Source of the DNA: Wagnerdoeblera sp046292685
GTDB lineage: Bacteria; Pseudomonadota; Alphaproteobacteria; Rhodobacterales; Rhodobacteraceae
Reading direction: 5' to 3'
Length of the DNA stretch: 21,260 bases
NCBI RefSeq assembly: GCF_046292685.1
Contig: NZ_JBKBQM010000050.1
Coordinates: forward strand, 1 to 21,260
The notes under the pieces were generated by a model. That model did not search any database, was not told the origin of the DNA, and was given only the letters and a program-made list of their open reading frames with translations. Both the position numbers and the translations under genes were made by a program. Each line of letters starts with the position of its first letter. Position 1 is the first letter of the stretch. Of the stretch, positions 17,186-21,260 are shown in pieces.

Positions 17186-18967
17186 ATGCGCCGTTATTTC
17201 CCGATCCTCGACTGGGGCCGCAGCTATACGCGGGCGACCCTGACCAATGACATGCTGGCAGCATTGATCGTGACGATCATGCTGATTCCGCAGTCGCTTG
17301 CCTATGCGCTGCTGGCGGGGTTGCCGCCCGAGGTCGGGCTATACGCCTCGATCGCGCCGTTGCTGTTCTATGCGGTGTTCGGCACCTCGCGCACGCTGGC
17401 GGTCGGGCCGGTGGCGGTGGTGTCGCTGATGACGGCGGCGTCGGTCGGGCAGCTGGCGGCGCAAGGCACGCCGGAATACCTGGGCGCCGCGATTGCGATG
17501 GCCTTCCTGTCGGGGGTGATGCTGCTGGGCATGGGCGCGCTGCGGCTGGGGTTCATTGCCAATTTCCTGTCGCATCCGGTGATCTCGGGCTTCATCACGG
17601 CGTCGGGGATCATCATCGCGGCCGGTCAGGTGCCGCATCTGCTGGGCATTTCGGCCGGCGGGCACAACCTGCTGGAAATCCTGCACAACATCTGGAAGGC
17701 GCTGGCCGGGATCAACCCGGTGACGATGGTGCTGGCGCTGCCGACCGTGGCCTTCCTGTTCTGGTCGCGCCAGCGGCTGAAGCCTGCGTTGAAGGCGCGC
17801 GGCATGTCGGACATGATGGCCGGCATCGTGACGCGGGCGGCGCCGGTGATGGCGGTGGCGGCCACCACGCTGGCCACCTGGGGGTTCGGCCTGCAAGGCT
17901 TTGGCGTTTCGATCGTGGGCGAGGTGCCGAAGGGTCTGCCCATGCCCACGCTGCCGCCCTTCGACCTTGACCTTTGGGCGCAGATCGCGGTGCCGGCGCT
18001 GCTGATTTCCATCGTGGGCTATGTGGAAACCGTGTCGGTGGCGCAAACCCTGGCGGCCAAGCGGCGCCAGCGGATCGACCCCGACCAGGAGCTGATCGCC
18101 CTGGGCGCCAGCAACATCGGCTCGGCCATCTCGGGCGGCTTTCCGGTGACGGGCGGGTTCGCGCGGTCGGTGGTGAACTTCGATGCGGGGGCCGAAACCC
18201 CGGCGGCGGGCGCCTATACGGCCGTCGGCATGGCGCTGGCCACGGTGTTCCTGACGCCCTTGCTGTTCTTCCTGCCCAAGGCGACGCTGGCGGCCACGAT
18301 CATCGTGGCGGTGCTGAGCCTGGTGGATCTGGGCGCGCTGAAACGGACCTGGTCCTACGACCGCGCCGATTTCGCCGCGATGGCCGCGACCATCCTGGTC
18401 ACGCTGGGCGTGGGGGTCGAGGCCGGGATCACCGCCGGGGTCATCCTGTCGCTGTTGCTGCACCTTTACCGCACCTCGAAGCCGCATGTGGCCATCGTGG
18501 GCCAGGTGCCGGGGACCGAGCATTTCCGCAACGTGGAACGCCATGCGGTGGTGACGGCGCCCGATGTGCTGTCGATCCGGGTGGACGAGTCGCTGTATTT
18601 TCCCAACGCCCGCTTTCTGGAGGACACGGTCTATGCCGCGCTCGCCTCGAACCCGGACCTGCGCCATGTGGTGCTGATGTTCCCGGCGGTGAACGCGGTC
18701 GATGCCTCGGCGCTGGAAAGCCTGGAAGCGATCGTGTCGCGGCTGAAGGATCAGGGCATCAAGCTGCACCTGTCCGAAGTGAAGGGCCCGGTGATGGACC
18801 GGCTGAAGCGGTCGCATTTCCTGGACGATCTGACCGGCCAGGTGTTCCTGACGCAATACGACGCGATGCGCGCGCTGGCGCCCGAGCTGACGGCGCGCAC
18901 CCTGTCGGCCTGCCGGCGCGAAACCCAGCGCGCCGCCGACGTGGTGGACCTGCGGCCTACAGCATGA
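17186..18967 (+). CDS. SulP-family anion transporter with STAS domain
   Basis: A 593-residue inner-membrane transporter of the SulP/SLC26 family. The N-terminal PILDWGRSY and the conserved IVTIMLIPQSLAYALLAGLPPEVGLYAS block mark the family. Hydrophobic helices continue to about residue 430 and include the family's GSAISGGFPVTGGFARSVVNFDAGA segment near 310-335. A cytoplasmic STAS domain follows (about 445-565), with NAVDASALESLE and Ser508 at the position that corresponds to the phosphorylated serine of anti-sigma antagonists. Sulfate, bicarbonate, dicarboxylate and other anions are transported in this family, and the sequence alone does not select one. GGAGG lies before the ATG. Its last 11 bp overlap the 3' end of the convergent RTX gene. 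Confidence 0.94.
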   Translation: MRRYFPILDWGRSYTRATLTNDMLAALIVTIMLIPQSLAYALLAGLPPEVGLYASIAPLLFYAVFGTSRTLAVGPVAVVSLMTAASVGQLAAQGTPEYLGAAIAMAFLSGVMLLGMGALRLGFIANFLSHPVISGFITASGIIIAAGQVPHLLGISAGGHNLLEILHNIWKALAGINPVTMVLALPTVAFLFWSRQRLKPALKARGMSDMMAGIVTRAAPVMAVAATTLATWGFGLQGFGVSIVGEVPKGLPMPTLPPFDLDLWAQIAVPALLISIVGYVETVSVAQTLAAKRRQRIDPDQELIALGASNIGSAISGGFPVTGGFARSVVNFDAGAETPAAGAYTAVGMALATVFLTPLLFFLPKATLAATIIVAVLSLVDLGALKRTWSYDRADFAAMAATILVTLGVGVEAGITAGVILSLLLHLYRTSKPHVAIVGQVPGTEHFRNVERHAVVTAPDVLSIRVDESLYFPNARFLEDTVYAALASNPDLRHVVLMFPAVNAVDASALESLEAIVSRLKDQGIKLHLSEVKGPVMDRLKRSHFLDDLTGQVFLTQYDAMRALAPELTARTLSACRRETQRAADVVDLRPTA

Positions 18968-19624
18968 AATCGGCGGCCGTCAGCGGCAGGCTGGCGGCCA
19001 GCGCGATTTCCGTGTCGGCCAGGCCGTCGCCGTTCGGGTCGATGGCAATGATGGTCTGGCCGGCCTCGACAAAGCGGCGCACTTCGGCCGTGGTGCCGGT
19101 GAAGCCTTGGGTGCCGCGCCAGACAAAGCCCTGATCGCCGGCGACAAGGGGGGCGGTGTCAATGCCTGAGAGGTCGGTCAGGTCGTCGCCGCGCACGAAA
19201 TCGGTGGTCCGGTCGTGCGCCGCCCCGAGCCTGGCGTCCGTGGTACCGGCATAGCGGAACACATCGCGCCCCGCGCCGCCGGCCAGCACGTCGGCGCCGC
19301 GACCGCCGGTCAGGGTATCGTTGCCGACGCCGCCATACACCGCGTCGTCGAACCGCGTGCTGCTGACGCCGACGCTTTCGATGCCTTGTGCGCTGATCGC
19401 CTGCGCCCCGCCAAACGGATCGTATCGTTGCCGTCCCCACCATAGTGGCGGTCCTTGCCTTCGCCGCCCGACAGCACATCGTCGCCAGCGTTGCCGCACA
19501 GGTCGTCGTTGCCCGACCCGAAGCCGCCGAACAGCGTGTCGTTGCCGCCGTTGCCGAAGATCCGGTCGTCCCCGGTGGTGCCGCTGAAGTGATTGGGCAG
19601 GTCGTCGAGATCGAACCTCGGCAT
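18957..19624 (-). pseudogene. RTX (haemolysin-type Ca2+-binding) protein gene, frameshifted
   Basis: The gene starts with ATG 19624 (GGAGG seven bases upstream) as MPRFDLDDLPNHFSGTTG. It reads through RTX nonapeptides (GDDRIFGNGGNDTLFGG, GDDVLSGGEGKD, GGDGNDTI) and then loses frame near 19406-19409, a run of four C on the plus strand. The other frame continues with matching content: FGGAQAISAQGIESV, GGVGNDTLTGGRGADVLAGG, and a C-terminal tail DTEIALAASLPLTAADFML typical of type I-secreted RTX proteins. One added base makes the span divisible by three and gives an uninterrupted 222-residue protein. Such proteins bind calcium in a parallel beta-roll outside the cell. It is either a real one-base deletion or a sequencing error in a homopolymer. 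As given, the product stops soon after the shift. Confidence 0.85.
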
Positions 19625-19752
19625 GGGGTGCCTCCGTCTCGGGGCAGGTCGGTGTGACACGCGCCGCCGGCGGATCAATGCGCCGTTCGGGCGAGGGGCT
19701 GGACGCTGCGGCGGCGCTGTGAAACCTTCGGCGTCAGCTTGAGGAGGTGGCG

Positions 19753-21171
19753 ATGGACGATCCGACCGGACTGGGGGCGCTGGCCTTGCGCCGCGCGATG
19801 GACGTGGGGCGCCTGACGGCCGCGGCCCTGATGGAGGCGACGCTGGCGCGGATTGCGCGCGTCAACCCGGGGCTCAACGCCATCGTGGCGCTGCGCGACC
19901 CCGCGGCACTGCGTGCCGAGGCCGCCGCCGCCGATAGGGTGCCGGTGGCGGCGCGCGGGCCGCTGCATGGCTTGCCGATGGCGGTGAAGGATCTGGTGGG
20001 GGTGGCGGGCATCCGCTCGACCTGGGGTTCGCCGATCCTGGCCGACAACGTGCCGGCGCAGGATGACATGCTGGCCGCGCGGTTGCGGGCGGCCGGCGCC
20101 ATCCTGATCGGCAAGACCAACACGCCGGAATTCGGCCTCGGGTCGCACAGCTACAACCCGGTGCACGGGGTGACGGGCAACCCCTATGCGCCCGAGCGCA
20201 CGGCGGGCGGATCCTCGGGCGGGGCGGCGGCGGCGCTGGCGGCGCGGATGCTGGCGCTGGCGGACGGGTCGGACATGATGGGCAGTTTGCGCAACCCCGC
20301 CGGCTGGTGCAACGTTTACGGCTTTCGCCCGACCTATGGCCGGGTGCCGGTGGACCCGGTCGGCGACACGTTCCTGCACCAGCTGGCCACCGACGGGCCG
20401 ATGGCGCGCAGCATCGAGGATCTGGCGCTGCTGCTGGAGGTGCTGGCCGTGCCGGACCCCCGGCTGCCGCATGGTCGCCCGTCCGAGCCCTTCCTGGCGG
20501 CGCTGGACCGCCCGGCGGGGCGGCTGCGCATCGGCTGGCTGGGCGACTGGGGTGCGGCGTGGCCGATGGAAAATGGCATATTGTCCCTGTGCCGCAATGC
20601 CTTGGACGACTTTCCCGATGCAACGGTCGAAGACGTGCCGCCGCCCTTTGCCGCCGCTCGGCTATGGGACTCGTGGACCACGCTGCGCAGCTGGGCCGTG
20701 GCGGCGCGGTTGGGGGTGTTTCACGCCGATGCCGGCAGGCGTGCCCTGTTGAAGCCCGAGGCGATCTGGGAAATCGAACGCGGCCTGTCGTTCAGTGCCA
20801 TGCAGGTGCATCGCGCCAGTGTCGTGCGGTCGGAATGGAATGCGGTGGCTGCGGGGCTGTTCCAGCGGTTCGACCTGCTGGCCTTGCCGGTGGCGCAGGT
20901 CTGGCCGTTTCCGAAGGGCTGGGATTGGCCGAAATCCGTGGCCGGGCGCGCGATGGATACCTACCACCGCTGGATGGAGGTGGTGGTGCCGGCGAGCCTG
21001 CTGGGCCTGCCCACGCTGGCTGCCCCGGTGGGGTTCGGGCCGCAAGGGCTGCCTATGGGGGTGCAGCTGATCGGCCCGCGCGGCGCGGATGCGGCGGTGC
21101 TGCGCGCCGGCCAGGCCTGGCACAGGGCGACGGATTGGCCGGGGCGGGTTCCGCCTGCGGGGGTGGCGTAG
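19753..21171 (+). CDS. Amidase-signature family hydrolase (second copy)
   Basis: A 472-residue amidase-signature enzyme with the full triad: K79 in GLPMAVKDLVG, cis-Ser154 in TAGGSSGGAA and nucleophile Ser178 in GSDMMGSLRNPA, spaced as in GatA. AGGAGG at 19742-19747 sets the start at ATG 19753; the GTG at 19747 overlaps this site and is less likely. It differs from the first amidase in the nucleophile motif (SDMMGSLRNPAG versus TDIAGSIRYPAY), and its C-terminal half (residues about 230-420) is distinct, with Trp-rich segments (PFPKGWDWPKS). It is therefore probably a different substrate class and not a recent duplicate. It is divergent from the RTX gene and followed at once by a repeat hairpin that may terminate it. 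Substrate unknown. Confidence 0.91.
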   Translation: MDDPTGLGALALRRAMDVGRLTAAALMEATLARIARVNPGLNAIVALRDPAALRAEAAAADRVPVAARGPLHGLPMAVKDLVGVAGIRSTWGSPILADNVPAQDDMLAARLRAAGAILIGKTNTPEFGLGSHSYNPVHGVTGNPYAPERTAGGSSGGAAAALAARMLALADGSDMMGSLRNPAGWCNVYGFRPTYGRVPVDPVGDTFLHQLATDGPMARSIEDLALLLEVLAVPDPRLPHGRPSEPFLAALDRPAGRLRIGWLGDWGAAWPMENGILSLCRNALDDFPDATVEDVPPPFAAARLWDSWTTLRSWAVAARLGVFHADAGRRALLKPEAIWEIERGLSFSAMQVHRASVVRSEWNAVAAGLFQRFDLLALPVAQVWPFPKGWDWPKSVAGRAMDTYHRWMEVVVPASLLGLPTLAAPVGFGPQGLPMGVQLIGPRGADAAVLRAGQAWHRATDWPGRVPPAGVA

Positions 21172-21174
21172 GCC

Positions 21175-21218
21175 GGGGGCGCTGCCCCCGGACCCCCGGG
21201 ATATTTTCCGACAGAAAA
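21175..21218 (+). repeat. Intergenic dispersed repeat, copy B, possible terminator
   Basis: GGGGGC-GCT-GCCCCC (21175-21189) forms a perfect hairpin 3 bp after the amidase stop. It is followed by CCCCCGGGATATTTT (21193-21207) and CGACAGAAAATGG. It shares GGGGCGCTGCCCC and CCCGGGATATTT with copy A at 9339-9389, in the opposite genomic orientation, with a shorter spacer (6 bp against 26 bp). Confidence 0.6.
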
Positions 21219-21234
21219 TGGGCCGGAACGACGG

Positions 21235-21260
21235 TCAGCCGCGACCGCGGCGGCCGCCGC
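21235..21260 (-). CDS. Possible C-terminal end of a Gly/Arg-rich protein
   Basis: A minus-strand frame open to the right edge ends with GGRRGRG and a TGA at 21237-21235. Gly/Arg-rich tails of this kind occur at the ends of DEAD-box RNA helicases and other RNA-binding proteins. Only seven codons are visible, so this is a guess based on composition. Confidence 0.25.

Noticed and set aside
19222..19560. RTX repeat region as a CRISPR or tandem DNA repeat
   Set aside because: The repeats are protein nonapeptides with varied codons; there are no identical spaced DNA repeats.

Overview
The window is a G+C-rich chromosomal segment with long GC-saturated codons. Its gene content and its GC-rich intergenic repeats point to an alphaproteobacterium, most likely of the Rhodobacter/Paracoccus group (Rhodobacteraceae). 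Most of it is housekeeping and metabolic chromosome. I see no integrase, transposase, phage gene, CRISPR array or plasmid function, and no gene-free stretch longer than about 300 bases.

Layout. Left edge: the N-terminal part of tgt (minus), divergent from a plus-strand run of sufT-like, sufA, a ribokinase, a META-domain protein, tRNA-Leu(TAA), a TPR plus putative glycosyltransferase protein and an amidase (640-5643). Positions 5647-16231 are a nine-gene minus-strand run. In transcription order it is meaB, a Cys/Met-metabolism PLP enzyme, a phoR-like kinase, hrpB, a crotonase-family protein, a cytochrome b561, rimO and a membrane-fused alpha/beta hydrolase (eight named genes; the run is best read as several short transcription units). 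From 16374 the plus strand resumes with a secreted DUF3108 protein and a SulP transporter. These converge on a small RTX calcium-binding gene (minus) that is broken by a one-base frameshift. A second amidase (plus) follows. A Gly/Arg-rich C-terminal tail of a minus-strand gene lies at the right edge.

How the genes work together. SufT and SufA act in Fe-S cluster maturation, and RimO is itself a two-cluster Fe-S enzyme. Tgt, tRNA-Leu and RimO belong to translation. MeaB normally protects a B12-dependent mutase that is not in the window. The two amidases, the crotonase and the PLP enzyme are general catabolism. No single multi-gene novel system is evident. The items most worth a second look are the frameshifted RTX gene, the alpha/beta hydrolase fused to about eight membrane helices, the TPR-glycosyltransferase protein beside the tRNA, overlapping alternative hairpins at the rimO 3' end, and two copies of an intergenic repeat in opposite orientation.
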